Origin: a virus
DNA: 64,000 nt
Virus record (IMG/VR): IMGVR_UViG_3300025131_009739
Coordinates: 101,873 to 165,872 of that record
Reading direction: 5' to 3' (one strand)
Both the position numbers and the translations under genes were made by a program. The notes beneath the pieces are model-generated. The model saw only the letters and a list, made by a program, of their open reading frames with translations, ran no database searches and was not told the origin of the DNA. Positions 43,365 to 51,590 of the stretch are shown piece by piece; the first letter of the stretch is position 1, and the number at the start of each line of letters is the position of its first letter.

Positions 43365-45476
43365 TTATTCGCAAACTGTGTCATCTATTATTTGCATTAA
43401 ATTGTTAAATATTTCTTCTGAATCACTCGTCAGTTCGAACCATTGACCATTGCCAACTTGACAAAGATTTTCCCAACCTACAGAAGTGCCGGCCCAGGTC
43501 ATAGCGTTTGCTGTAGAACTGGGACTAAAAACAAACACGTTCAAATCTTTTACGCCACCTTCAAGTTTCAATATGATATCGTTTGTTATCAATGGATCCA
43601 TATAGCTTTGCCCATTTTCATCTGTAAGAACAACAACAACTCTATTTGCCGATTTTGGATATCCTCTCCAACTTAACACAAAGCTAGGTATCGGAGGATC
43701 TGAATATATGAACATGTTCGAATACATTGTCATCCAAGCTAGCTCGAGATGGTCATATTCAATGAAATTAGAATTTGCGAGAGGATAAAGGGAAAGATAT
43801 ATGGCATCATACAACATTTCACGAGAGCCATCAATTGCAGTAAAGTCAGTTGTAGTTAGTGCTGTCAAGAATGAACTGAAACCAGAAAAGTCATGTTTTA
43901 TTTTTAAAGACTCCGTAGCTATATTCGACCCGCTATCCTGTTTGATAACTTCATGTATCGGCCCAAATATCAATCCCCATTTAATGACGCTTTCATCACT
44001 ATAATAAAGAGCAAACTTACTAAGGGCAGATATGATTGCCTCGACTTCATCGCTCATAGAACCAGATGTATCTAATATAAATAATACATCTGTGTCTTCC
44101 ATATCGTCTTCTATCTCGCCATCGCAATTGTCATCTAATCCATTACAAAGTTCTTCCGGTAAAGGTAGCACTTCCCCTAAACACATGTCGTCAATAAAGA
44201 TTTCCTCAAGAAAGTTTCCCCACTTTCCAGTATTACATATAAGATTTCCTGGTTTGCATATTCCAATATTTAATGTTTCCGGCGGCCCGGTATAGCACTG
44301 TTTGAAAAGATCTTCATCTATTTGCCCATCACAATCATCATCATGATTGTTGCAAATTTCCGATATTATAATACCTTTATATTCATCACAAACAACATCT
44401 GGCGGAGGAGGGAAATAAAAACAAGATGCTTTGCACTGTGTCATTCCAAATTCAATACATAGCTGTCCTTCGGGCGGATCCACTGCGCATTCACAAGTCT
44501 TATATCCTTGTCCACAGATTAGAGGGTTTTCCATACAAGGTATTAATATGCCAACGTCTCCGACGCCGCAAACGCAATCTAGATCTTCATCGATGTTTCC
44601 ATCACAATCGTCATCTTCAGCATTACAGTACTCTTCAACTGGTTGTTGTGCGGTACAGCTGACCCACATACCGCCAAAACATATCTCATACCCTTTTTCA
44701 CAGACAGTTTCGCATTCTTGAAGCAAATTTTCATCTATAAACCCATTGCAATCATTATCAATTCCATCACAAACTTCTTCCGGTAGCGGGCCACATTTGT
44801 CACATGCATTTCTTTGATGTTCATCGATTTCATTATCACAATCATCATCGAGATAGTTACAGATCTCTTCTTCTGGTTCTTCAGCGGTACAAATTATTTC
44901 GCCTTCGATGCAATATGCCGGCGCAGTTTCACACACTGTTGTACATTCGTAAGTTCCTTCGTCGATTTCGCCATCACAATCATTATCCTCTAAATCGCAT
45001 ACTTCATCATCATCGCACTTCCAACAGTCTGTTAAATCAACTTTTCCCTTGTCGCAAACCACATATTGCTGCCCGGGGAACCCTTCGTCAGTTTGGCATG
45101 TCTGAACAGCGATTATCGGATCTGTGGGATCGCATTCGTGTTTCATTCTGCAATTGTCGATCATAACAATTTTAAAATCATCACAAGTGTCGACAATTGC
45201 TTCTGCGATCCAATATTCTTCATATGGAGGACACCTTAACCAAACAGCTTCCCAGCAATCTTCTTTATATTGTGCAGCTACATCAGGTTCTTGTTTTTGG
45301 ATATCCTGTATTTGAAAGGTATCTGGCGGCGGGGCTATTTCTGATTTGGTATCTGTTTCTTGTTCTATAATTGTCCAGACGTCGTTCTTTGGGATACCAT
45401 CAACTATTTTAGGGTCGACCTTACCGCATGCAACAAACAAGAACAACAATAATGTTATTTTAATATATTTCGACAT
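43365..45476 (-). CDS. Lipoprotein with MopE-type metal-binding repeats and a vWA domain
   Basis: 703 residues. A lipoprotein signal (ITLLLFLFVACGKVDP) opens it. Six or more Cys-rich repeats of the CDGIDNDCNGFIDENL kind follow, each with the Asp-rich loop of Cu-binding MopE (Pfam 11617) repeats. The repeat CYTGPPETLNIGICKPGNL is typical for Myxococcota-type surface proteins. From about 475, DVLFILDTSGSMSDEV is the MIDAS of a von Willebrand A domain. A host-type outer-membrane protein carried by a phage is striking; a role in receptor exclusion, adsorption or host acquisition is speculative. Confidence 0.75.
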   Translation of the reverse strand: MSKYIKITLLLFLFVACGKVDPKIVDGIPKNDVWTIIEQETDTKSEIAPPPDTFQIQDIQKQEPDVAAQYKEDCWEAVWLRCPPYEEYWIAEAIVDTCDDFKIVMIDNCRMKHECDPTDPIIAVQTCQTDEGFPGQQYVVCDKGKVDLTDCWKCDDDEVCDLEDNDCDGEIDEGTYECTTVCETAPAYCIEGEIICTAEEPEEEICNYLDDDCDNEIDEHQRNACDKCGPLPEEVCDGIDNDCNGFIDENLLQECETVCEKGYEICFGGMWVSCTAQQPVEEYCNAEDDDCDGNIDEDLDCVCGVGDVGILIPCMENPLICGQGYKTCECAVDPPEGQLCIEFGMTQCKASCFYFPPPPDVVCDEYKGIIISEICNNHDDDCDGQIDEDLFKQCYTGPPETLNIGICKPGNLICNTGKWGNFLEEIFIDDMCLGEVLPLPEELCNGLDDNCDGEIEDDMEDTDVLFILDTSGSMSDEVEAIISALSKFALYYSDESVIKWGLIFGPIHEVIKQDSGSNIATESLKIKHDFSGFSSFLTALTTTDFTAIDGSREMLYDAIYLSLYPLANSNFIEYDHLELAWMTMYSNMFIYSDPPIPSFVLSWRGYPKSANRVVVVLTDENGQSYMDPLITNDIILKLEGGVKDLNVFVFSPSSTANAMTWAGTSVGWENLCQVGNGQWFELTSDSEEIFNNLMQIIDDTVCE

Positions 45477-45486
45477 ATATTAGTAA

Positions 45487-45783
45487 CTATGTCATTAAAA
45501 CAAGATTAAACCAAAAATACAGCATTAATGCCAAGTATACCGCAAAAGCGAACAAAATTGAATAGCGCGCAATTTTTTTGTCCTTGTTTTTTCCTAAAAT
45601 ATAACAACCGCCAATCACAAGAGCTAGCTTAGCGCAAACAAAAAAGCCTGCACCATATTCTAAGGCTTCGAACATTAAAGGGTTAGCTTCGATTGCGATC
45701 TTGTTATTTATAAACCAAAGTGTTGCGTAAATGTCAATTAAATTGAAAGTAATAATATAAGCTATTAAAATATTATAAAACAT
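45487..45783 (-). CDS. Small three-helix membrane protein
   Basis: 98 residues with three hydrophobic segments: LIAYIITFNLIDIYATLWFI, FFVCAKLALVIGGCYILG and SILFAFAVYLALMLYFWF. The polar ANPLMFEALEYGAG between the first two is typical of DUF5658-like proteins. It overlaps the nucleotidyltransferase-like gene by 11 bases. Function unknown; a holin-like role is possible. Confidence 0.55.
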   Translation of the reverse strand: MFYNILIAYIITFNLIDIYATLWFINNKIAIEANPLMFEALEYGAGFFVCAKLALVIGGCYILGKNKDKKIARYSILFAFAVYLALMLYFWFNLVLMT

Positions 45784-46546
45784 TGTTATTCAAGGACATC
45801 ATCCTATCGTAAGCTTTGGTTCTCGCATCAAGTAGTTTTTTTATATACTCATTATTTCTTAAAGTTTTAAAAACTAAATTTTCAGTTGAATATATGCCTT
45901 TATCCATGATTCCGCATCTTCTTAATTTCTTAATCTTATCTCTTAATATTCCTGAAATATTATAAGCGGCTTCATCATTGTTGTCTTTCATGAGATCTCC
46001 GATTCTATCAATCTGCCCCATCAGATCTTTTACTTTTATTTTTACATTATTGTAATCTATTTTTGGTGTCATTTTATTTGGCTTAACATGCCACTGATCT
46101 TCTAATAAAGAATACACTCCTGTAGAAATATGTGGCTCATTTATATCCTGAACATATATTTCTACTTCATGATTTTTAATCATAATCTGATGTGTCTTGT
46201 TCCAATCTCCTTTTTTTGCATTAAAAAGATCTCGAACTAATGTGGTATTATCATCCATGTTTCTAAAATCAACAACAACATGAAGATCAATATCAGAGTA
46301 TTCTGTCCAATTGTAATTTGCCAGAGAGCCAGTAAATATTATGTCAATTATTTCATCGTTAGTAACGTTTAACTCATCCATGAAATCTAAAGCAATTTGA
46401 ATTAAGCGACTTGAAATCTCTGGCTTGACTCTATCTTCTGACTGCCAAACATTCATGTTTAACGAATCTTTAATTTCTAGAGAAGGCAGATCTATTTCAT
46501 TATTTTCTGCTGCTTCTAATAAAAATTTGATCCATTTGTTATTCAT
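45773..46546 (-). CDS. Minimal nucleotidyltransferase-like protein
   Basis: 257 residues. IIFTGSLANYNWTEYSDIDLHVVV is the GSx10DxD core of the polymerase-beta-type nucleotidyltransferase superfamily. A helical domain follows, ending in a basic helix. N-terminal MNNKWIKFLLEAAENN is a short amphipathic helix. Substrate not determined; a tRNA or protein modification role is one option. Confidence 0.65.
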   Translation of the reverse strand: MNNKWIKFLLEAAENNEIDLPSLEIKDSLNMNVWQSEDRVKPEISSRLIQIALDFMDELNVTNDEIIDIIFTGSLANYNWTEYSDIDLHVVVDFRNMDDNTTLVRDLFNAKKGDWNKTHQIMIKNHEVEIYVQDINEPHISTGVYSLLEDQWHVKPNKMTPKIDYNNVKIKVKDLMGQIDRIGDLMKDNNDEAAYNISGILRDKIKKLRRCGIMDKGIYSTENLVFKTLRNNEYIKKLLDARTKAYDRMMSLNNNVL

Positions 46547-47075
46547 TTTCTTTTAAATATTTGATAACTTCTTCTTTAATAACTTCTTCGAGATATTCTT
46601 TCCAATGTGGACTCTTCGGCGCGCCCCCTGGCTCTTGCGGCCCAAGATATTCACCAGCTTTAGTTTCTTTTTTAGCGTCTTCTGCTTTTCTAATTGCAAG
46701 AAGAAAGTCACTGTATATAATTTTTTTTATTGTAGGGTTTGTAAACGAGTCGGTCATCATGTTTAATGATTCGTCATATGGTGTGTTTGGATAAGTTGTC
46801 TTTAATAATAATTTTTTTTCTTCCTCTGTATAAGACTCCCACTTTTGCAAGGACCACCTGGTCTCCTTCAGCTCAAGTGCTAATTCCATATACAAATCCA
46901 AGGCAGAGGGCGCCCTTAATTTCAGCTCTTGTGATATAGCGTTAATAACCTCTAAAAATGTTTCAGTTGACATTTTCCCCACATTCTGTAATTTTTTAGC
47001 AATACTAATTTCGTCGAGATACTTTAAAGTTTCCTTTCTTATCAACTGCTTAATTTGTTCTTCTGTTAGTTTCAT
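46539..47075 (-). CDS. Hypothetical helical protein
   Basis: 178 residues, mostly helical. It starts MKLTEEQIKQLIRKETLKYL and ends EEVIKYLKENE. It contains a Pro-rich LGPQEPGGAPKSPHW bridge. No domain recognised. It shares an N-terminal LIRK helix with nearby virion-candidate proteins. Confidence 0.5.
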   Translation of the reverse strand: MKLTEEQIKQLIRKETLKYLDEISIAKKLQNVGKMSTETFLEVINAISQELKLRAPSALDLYMELALELKETRWSLQKWESYTEEEKKLLLKTTYPNTPYDESLNMMTDSFTNPTIKKIIYSDFLLAIRKAEDAKKETKAGEYLGPQEPGGAPKSPHWKEYLEEVIKEEVIKYLKENE

Positions 47076-47089
47076 TGAGAAGTGTTCCT

Positions 47090-47317
47090 TTATTTTCTAG
47101 TTAGCAACGTGGCCAATACCAAAATAGCTACTAGGCCGACTACGCCATGGCTTCCCAATGCAGCTGTAAGGGCAACAACGTTGCCTACAACATCAACAGG
47201 GAAAAATGCTACGTTGGCTCCAAAAAGCACTTGCAACACTACCGCCAGTGCCAATAGCGCAACCGAGGCCTCTGTTGCCGCTTTCAAACCTTCTGTAAAT
47301 TTTTGTAAGTATTCCAT
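47090..47317 (-). CDS. Holin-like small membrane protein
   Basis: About 75 residues with an N-terminal amphipathic helix (MEYLQKFTEGLKAATEAS) and two hydrophobic segments (VALLALAVVLQVLFG; VGLVAILVLATLL), ending in a basic LLTRK. Size, topology and the position right after an endolysin-like gene suggest a holin. The start at 47317 has GGAG eight bases upstream. Confidence 0.5.
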   Translation of the reverse strand: MEYLQKFTEGLKAATEASVALLALAVVLQVLFGANVAFFPVDVVGNVVALTAALGSHGVVGLVAILVLATLLTRK

Positions 47318-47330
47318 TTTAATATCTCCT

Positions 47331-47954
47331 TTATTTGATATCATCCTCTGTTACGAGGGTGTAGGTAAACTTGTTATCATATTTTTTTGCAGATAACTTA
47401 ATTAGTGCCATAAACGCGTTAAAATCTCTTGCGGACTTAAAAACTTGACACCCAGCAGAATATCCATTGACGCGTTCTGTTTCGCCAACTACAGCAGCTC
47501 TATGAATGTTAATTCCAAAGTAGCCTTCCTGGATTGTTGAATCGTCCATGTCAAGAATTTTATCTCTATCGTCATCGCGCCAAACTTTTACTTTGCCATT
47601 CTTTTGACAAAGAGCATCGTACTTCCCACGGTGCTTAGAAACTCTGTAAACGCCCCTATATTGGCCGGGAACAAGAATCGCGGCTCCATCTTCATTAATG
47701 GGTGTTTTGAGGTAACGAATGCCTATATCTGTGGTTACCTGATAACTGTCCACAATCCAATTTTTATTATCGTCGCGATATACTAGAAAGAGGCAATCAT
47801 CAAATTCATTTGCTTTTGTTTGATTGCTTCGACATCCAATTATGTTAACATTGTGTGATTTATTATTATCGAAAAATGCATAATTATTCTTCTCAAGAAC
47901 GCTCTGCAAATGTTCAACAATAAGTTTTGCATGCAAGCCTTTTATTTTAGCCAT
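47331..47954 (-). CDS. L,D-transpeptidase-like peptidoglycan enzyme, candidate endolysin
   Basis: 207 residues. IQEGYFGINIHRAAVVGE and VNGYSAGCQVFKSARDF give the His and the Ser-x-Gly-Cys pattern of the YkuD-type active site. No signal peptide. Such phage proteins act on peptidoglycan stems. With the adjacent holin-like gene (13 bases away) a lysis cassette is plausible. Confidence 0.6.
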   Translation of the reverse strand: MAKIKGLHAKLIVEHLQSVLEKNNYAFFDNNKSHNVNIIGCRSNQTKANEFDDCLFLVYRDDNKNWIVDSYQVTTDIGIRYLKTPINEDGAAILVPGQYRGVYRVSKHRGKYDALCQKNGKVKVWRDDDRDKILDMDDSTIQEGYFGINIHRAAVVGETERVNGYSAGCQVFKSARDFNAFMALIKLSAKKYDNKFTYTLVTEDDIK

Positions 47955-48589
47955 TTTTTAAGCTCCTTTATTGTATTTTCAGCTGAAGTGTGTTTTATTG
48001 CAATTCCACCGTTGGCGCTCCATGGAAATAAATATTTGTCCATATCATCAATTAATATATTTTTACTCCCATCTTCATTACGAGCATATCTATGCTTGCT
48101 TGTGTTTTCTTCAAATCCTTCATCTGTTCCGGCGATGATAATTTTTTTTGGGCTTGGGTTTAATTTTTCCAGCCATTGTCTTTTTCCTTCATTGCAAGCT
48201 TGATCAATAGTATCATTAATTTTCCACGGGGCAGATAGAATAATTGGTTTGTATTCTGAAATAAATTTCCAAAGCTTCATTGCATCTGCTTTTGGCGGCA
48301 AATCTGCCCAAAATTTCTTTCTTTCTTCGCGCTCGCCGGCTGATAAAATATCAAATATAGCTTGAGCACCTTTACTAAAATTAGGATCTTGCTGCAGAGT
48401 TTGCCACAACATGCCAGAGTTAATAACTTGAATAGCTTGTTCTTTCGCATCATCTTCCATATCTGCGAACACTAATTCTTCTTCCACTCCGGCTTCAAGA
48501 TTAACTAAAACACCATCCATATCACAATATATTTGGTGTGATTCACCCTTTTCTAGAAAATCTTTCCATTTTTCTGTTATTTTATCCAT
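47942..48589 (-). CDS. HAD-superfamily 5'-nucleotidase-like phosphatase
   Basis: 215 residues: HQIYCDMDGVLVNLEAG (motif I Asp-x-Asp), PIILSAPWKI and IIAGTDEGFEE, and ILIDDMDKYL (motif IV). It resembles 5'(3')-deoxyribonucleotidases of phages, which adjust nucleotide pools. N-terminal WKDFLEKGES is an amphipathic helix. Confidence 0.65.
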   Translation of the reverse strand: MDKITEKWKDFLEKGESHQIYCDMDGVLVNLEAGVEEELVFADMEDDAKEQAIQVINSGMLWQTLQQDPNFSKGAQAIFDILSAGEREERKKFWADLPPKADAMKLWKFISEYKPIILSAPWKINDTIDQACNEGKRQWLEKLNPSPKKIIIAGTDEGFEENTSKHRYARNEDGSKNILIDDMDKYLFPWSANGGIAIKHTSAENTIKELKKWLK

Positions 48590-49038
48590 ACGTTAAATAG
48601 TTTATACTTTTTGTTATATTTGAAATATAATATCATATTCTCGCCTTTCGACGTCATATGAAGTTTAAAGTCGTTCTTCCCGAACCACTGTAGTTTATGA
48701 ACTTTAAAGCCCATGGGGTATGTCTTCCTAGTGAAGTGTGTCATTGTAGTCAATTTTTCTCTTAATCTTTGGGGACTAGCATGCACATTATAAGAAACAA
48801 TGGTCTTCTTTTTTTTATTTGTGGTGACATTGCCTGAAACCATATTTTCTGGCCCGACAACAGAAGAAATAAATTTTGTGTTAAATTCTACTTGTCTATA
48901 GAAAAAACTCCTAGAAATTTCGTTCGGAACAATTTTAACGCCCAAGAATTGCCGAAGATATAAATCTGCTAGCGGATCACCTGTTGGAGAAATGGCAAAA
49001 GTTGTTAAAAAAGTTGTTAAAAAAAGTAAAGTCTTCAT
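48577..49038 (-). CDS. Exported hypothetical protein
   Basis: 153 residues with a signal-peptide-like N-terminus (MKTLLFLTTFLTTFAISPTG). The remainder is beta-rich with KYKLFNVWIK at the end. No domain recognised. Co-oriented with the HAD gene and overlapping it by 13 bases. Confidence 0.5.
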   Translation of the reverse strand: MKTLLFLTTFLTTFAISPTGDPLADLYLRQFLGVKIVPNEISRSFFYRQVEFNTKFISSVVGPENMVSGNVTTNKKKKTIVSYNVHASPQRLREKLTTMTHFTRKTYPMGFKVHKLQWFGKNDFKLHMTSKGENMILYFKYNKKYKLFNVWIK

Positions 49039-49159
49039 ATTTTATACCTAAAGAAGTTATTAAATAGACCAAGAGGCCTATAAATGAAAAAAATGTAATT
49101 ACATCAAAAGTATCAAAATTTTTAAAGAAACGAAGTAATATGTTAATTATTGAACGCAT
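48977..49159 (-). CDS. Possible small membrane protein (doubtful)
   Basis: 60 residues with one hydrophobic helix (VITFFSFIGLLVYLITSLG). It overlaps the exported protein gene by 62 bases and no good ribosome site precedes its ATG. Kept only as a low-confidence candidate. Confidence 0.25.
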   Translation of the reverse strand: MRSIINILLRFFKNFDTFDVITFFSFIGLLVYLITSLGIKYEDFTFFNNFFNNFCHFSNR

Positions 49160-49254
49160 GATACTATTGAATAGATAAATAGCATCGTAAAACTCATAAC
49201 ACCCCAGTCAAATATGTCTAATTCGAACAAATGGGCGATTTTTTTCATTCGTGG

Positions 49255-49452
49255 TTATCCTCCTTTTAAATGTTTTAATTTTCCCTCTTTAATATCAACG
49301 CCGATAGACGTTTCTACCCAAGGAAATAAATCCTCAAATCCATTATTCCAATATACCCTCCAAGCGCCGACACCTAAAGACGATACACGCTCCAATAATA
49401 TAGCGTAATTACCATCTTTTTCTATTAACATGTCTCCTGGGGATAGATTCAT
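49255..49452 (-). CDS. GDLV-type small beta protein, distant member
   Basis: 65 residues: MNLSPGDMLIEKDGNYAILLE, VGAWRVYWNNGFEDLFPW, and an LxxLKGG end. The opening PGDML and strand spacing resemble the early-region family described at 54812-63966, but it has no tandem partner here. Four-base overlap with the upstream hypothetical gene. Confidence 0.5.
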   Translation of the reverse strand: MNLSPGDMLIEKDGNYAILLERVSSLGVGAWRVYWNNGFEDLFPWVETSIGVDIKEGKLKHLKGG

Positions 49453-49703
49453 TTTTTACTCTTATTTTTGTTAACAACCTTAGTAATAGGGATCACATTC
49501 AGCATTGCATTAAAATGTTTTTGAATTTCTTCTTTAGTGTGTTTTTTGTTTGGCCTTTTGCCATACATTGTTTCAACTTGTAACCATCCACGGCTAACAA
49601 TAGATCTAAGAGCAGAATGAAGTTCATTGTGGGTCAAATTATCTAAATTAATTTTAACTTCTTCTAGTTCTTTAAGAGCCTCTTCATAATAATCGAGCAT
49701 CAT
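49449..49703 (-). CDS. Hypothetical protein
   Basis: 84 residues, helical N-terminus (YEEALKELEEVKINLDNLTH) and a basic end. It overlaps the next gene by four bases. No domain recognised. Confidence 0.5.
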   Translation of the reverse strand: MMLDYYEEALKELEEVKINLDNLTHNELHSALRSIVSRGWLQVETMYGKRPNKKHTKEEIQKHFNAMLNVIPITKVVNKNKSKK

Positions 49704-49718
49704 TGTGTTTTTCTCCCT

Positions 49719-49901
49719 TTAGTTTTTTTTATAATCCGGGTCTTCCGCGCATTTGTCGTGTTGCACACGAAATCGATGGGCGCAAAGAAGAATATCAATT
49801 TTTTTGATATTCCGCGGAAGTATTTTTTTAAGTTGATTATAAATTATTGTTTCTCGCATTGTGACTAAGCGATTTTTTGGATTTATATTTTCTATATTCA
49901 T
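49719..49901 (-). CDS. Small basic hypothetical protein
   Basis: 60 residues, with LLCAHRFRVQHDKCAEDPDYKKN at the C-terminus. No recognised domain. One-base overlap with the zinc protein upstream. Confidence 0.45.
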   Translation of the reverse strand: MNIENINPKNRLVTMRETIIYNQLKKILPRNIKKIDILLCAHRFRVQHDKCAEDPDYKKN

Positions 49902-50101
49902 TATGCAAATTCTTCATTAACATGTTCACACTCGTGACATCGAAACACTTGAACAGGCAAGAACATGACTTCGCCAGTAGGTGAAACCAAAGATGATACT
50001 TTCTTTAGTGTAAAAACGGGTGAAAAATATTTACAATCACAATTTTCACAACAAACATTTTGGCAATCTTCCAAGCTTATATTTAATTTTTTTGATGACA
50101 T
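49901..50101 (-). CDS. Small zinc-ribbon-like phage protein
   Basis: 66 residues with CENCDCKYFSP and CHECEHVNEEF (two Cys pairs) around VSSLVSPTGEVMFLPVQVF. This build is conserved in T4-like marine phages; probable zinc binding, function unknown. It starts with MSSKKLN and is followed by the tRNA gene on the same strand. Confidence 0.6.
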   Translation of the reverse strand: MSSKKLNISLEDCQNVCCENCDCKYFSPVFTLKKVSSLVSPTGEVMFLPVQVFRCHECEHVNEEFA

Positions 50102-50193
50102 TTTTTTCTCCTTAAAGTAAATATATCATTATAAATATTATATCATATTTTTATTAATAAGACAACAATTAAAATCGAAAATATTTTATACTA

Positions 50194-50270
50194 TGGCACC
50201 CTCTGTAGGATTCGAACCTACGACCTACAGATTAGAAGTCTGTTGCTCTATCCAACTGAGCTAAGAGGGC
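50194..50270 (-). tRNA. tRNA-Arg (anticodon TCT)
   Basis: Minus strand: acceptor GCCCTCT pairs with AGAGGGT, followed by discriminator G and an encoded CCA. The D arm is AGCTCAGTTGGATAGAGC, the anticodon loop CTTCTAA gives TCT, and the T arm is GTAGG-TTCGAAT-CCTAC. It reads AGA/AGG codons, which are frequent in this A+T-rich genome. It sits five bases downstream of the MlaC-like gene. Confidence 0.95.
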
Positions 50271-50275
50271 TAGTT

Positions 50276-50905
50276 TTAACTGGCTCTTCTAAGCTTATTA
50301 ATTCTATCTTTTAGCTTGGACATTATGCCAACGTATCCATCTTTTTTATAGATTCTACGCATTGCAGCTCGATAGCTTCGCGATTTTGATACGCCATCAA
50401 TATATATGTCGCACATCATCCAATGTTTATCTTTGAAAATGAAGATAAAATCAGCTTCAAATTCAGACTCATTGGATATACTAGACACAATTGTTTTGAC
50501 CTTCGCGAATTTTTCTCCTCGAAGCATCTTATAGTCGGTTTGGTTAGGAAACTTGACCGAAAATTTTTTATCCGGAGAGAAGTACTTTGCATAACGTTTA
50601 AGCATCATCTTCTTAAGAGCGTTGGTATATTCTTTTCGTTGTTTGACACCTAATTCATCCCATTGCGAATGAAGAGTGGCTTTAGCGAAAACATCCCAAG
50701 CGATATTCTTTTTTAAAAATTGTTTAACGGATCGCGGAAGCTTTTTGTCGTCTCTAATAATGCGATCTCTCATCTTGTTAATACCGTTGGGATTAAGTTG
50801 CTGCGCTATAACATATGCTTTATACTGGTGTGAAAGAACAATTTGTGGATCTTGCGCAGTAAAAATATATGCAGTAACTAAACTAGCTAATAGTATGCTT
50901 TTCAT
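50276..50905 (-). CDS. MlaC/Ttg2D-like phospholipid-binding protein
   Basis: 209 residues with an N-terminal hydrophobic export segment (MKSILLASLVTAYIFTA). LKKNIAWDVFAKATLHSQWDEL, then MCDIYIDGVSKSRSYRAAMRR and YVGIMSKLKDRI match the order of MlaC-family motifs (TonB-like gene neighbours absent). MlaC is the periplasmic shuttle of outer-membrane lipid trafficking. In a phage it might alter envelope asymmetry or block superinfection. Strong similarity by eye, role inferred. Confidence 0.65.
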   Translation of the reverse strand: MKSILLASLVTAYIFTAQDPQIVLSHQYKAYVIAQQLNPNGINKMRDRIIRDDKKLPRSVKQFLKKNIAWDVFAKATLHSQWDELGVKQRKEYTNALKKMMLKRYAKYFSPDKKFSVKFPNQTDYKMLRGEKFAKVKTIVSSISNESEFEADFIFIFKDKHWMMCDIYIDGVSKSRSYRAAMRRIYKKDGYVGIMSKLKDRINKLRRAS

Positions 50906-50921
50906 GATAGTTGCCTCTTCT

Positions 50922-51392
50922 TTAGGTGTTTATGTTTTCCAGAATTCGTTTGAATTCGTCCATTTCGGATCTAGTTGATTTGTTTGCAAACAAAGTGTTA
51001 ATAAGCCCACTGCTGCTTTGAATCTTTTTGCCACCGAGATTCCAAATCATTTTAATGCCAAGCTCATGACATACAGCCGCTTCAGGTGTGTTAACAGCTG
51101 TTCTATCGCCGCCGTTACCGAACATATCTGGTTTAAGGCGCTTTAAAGCCTCACAAACAGTACCATCGTCGTCATCTACGGCAGATACTTCATAAACACC
51201 TTTAAGCTGTTCTAAGAGGTATTTGCGCTCCTTATAGGGCATAAATACGTAGCCTTTCTTGCGTTTAAGCCATGCGTCGCTGTTTAAAACAACAGTAACA
51301 TCGCCCAGTTGCGCAGCAGCCTGAATCATTTTAACGTGACCAACGTGAATTGGATCCAATCCACCGCTGATAACTATAGTTTTATTCCTCAT
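50922..51392 (-). CDS. Cytidylyltransferase, HldE/TagD-like
   Basis: About 156 residues: IVISGGLDPIHVGHVKMIQAA (HxGH), VVLNSDAWLKRKKGY, MPYKERKYLL and NGGDRTAV are the motifs of the nucleotidyltransferase that activates heptose-1-phosphate or glycerol-phosphate. GAGG precedes the ATG at 51392 (a start at 51416 is less well supported). Links to LPS heptose synthesis fit an outer-membrane host. Confidence 0.8.
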   Translation of the reverse strand: MRNKTIVISGGLDPIHVGHVKMIQAAAQLGDVTVVLNSDAWLKRKKGYVFMPYKERKYLLEQLKGVYEVSAVDDDDGTVCEALKRLKPDMFGNGGDRTAVNTPEAAVCHELGIKMIWNLGGKKIQSSSGLINTLFANKSTRSEMDEFKRILENINT

Positions 51393-51485
51393 TGTGGCCT
51401 CTATTTTTGTGGGCATCTTTCCATAGCATATAGCAATTATAATATACGTATATAAAAACGCCTGATAACATTATTAATTCAAATA

Positions 51486-51590
51486 TCATTTCTTAGGCTT
51501 TGTGTAGCTCCATATTAAGCCGCCCATAACAAACAAATACACTCCAACCAATATTATAATATTTATTTGTTCTGTTGTATAGGCTTCCAT
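51486..51590 (-). CDS. Small one-helix membrane protein (34 residues)
   Basis: MEAYTTEQINIIILVGVYLF plus MGGLIWSYTKPKK: one hydrophobic helix between a polar start and a basic end. GGAG lies eight bases upstream of the ATG, and the start overlaps the lipoprotein gene end. Too short for most gene callers. Confidence 0.5.
   Translation of the reverse strand: MEAYTTEQINIIILVGVYLFVMGGLIWSYTKPKK

Noticed and set aside
44426-45166. Several plus-strand frames rich in His, Arg and Leu
   Set aside because: They are antisense to the Asp/Cys-rich MopE repeats, whose regular codons keep the opposite strand open.
39465-49175. Recurrent aataaatag/ctatttatta strings as late promoters
   Set aside because: The clearest copy lies in coding sequence (Asn-Tyr-Leu-Leu-Asn-Lys end of the fusion protein) and others lack consistent spacing to genes; a T4-type TATAAATA consensus was not demonstrated.
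51382-51471. 29-codon frame between the small membrane gene and the cytidylyltransferase
   Set aside because: No ribosome site and no similarity; it would only overlap the next start.
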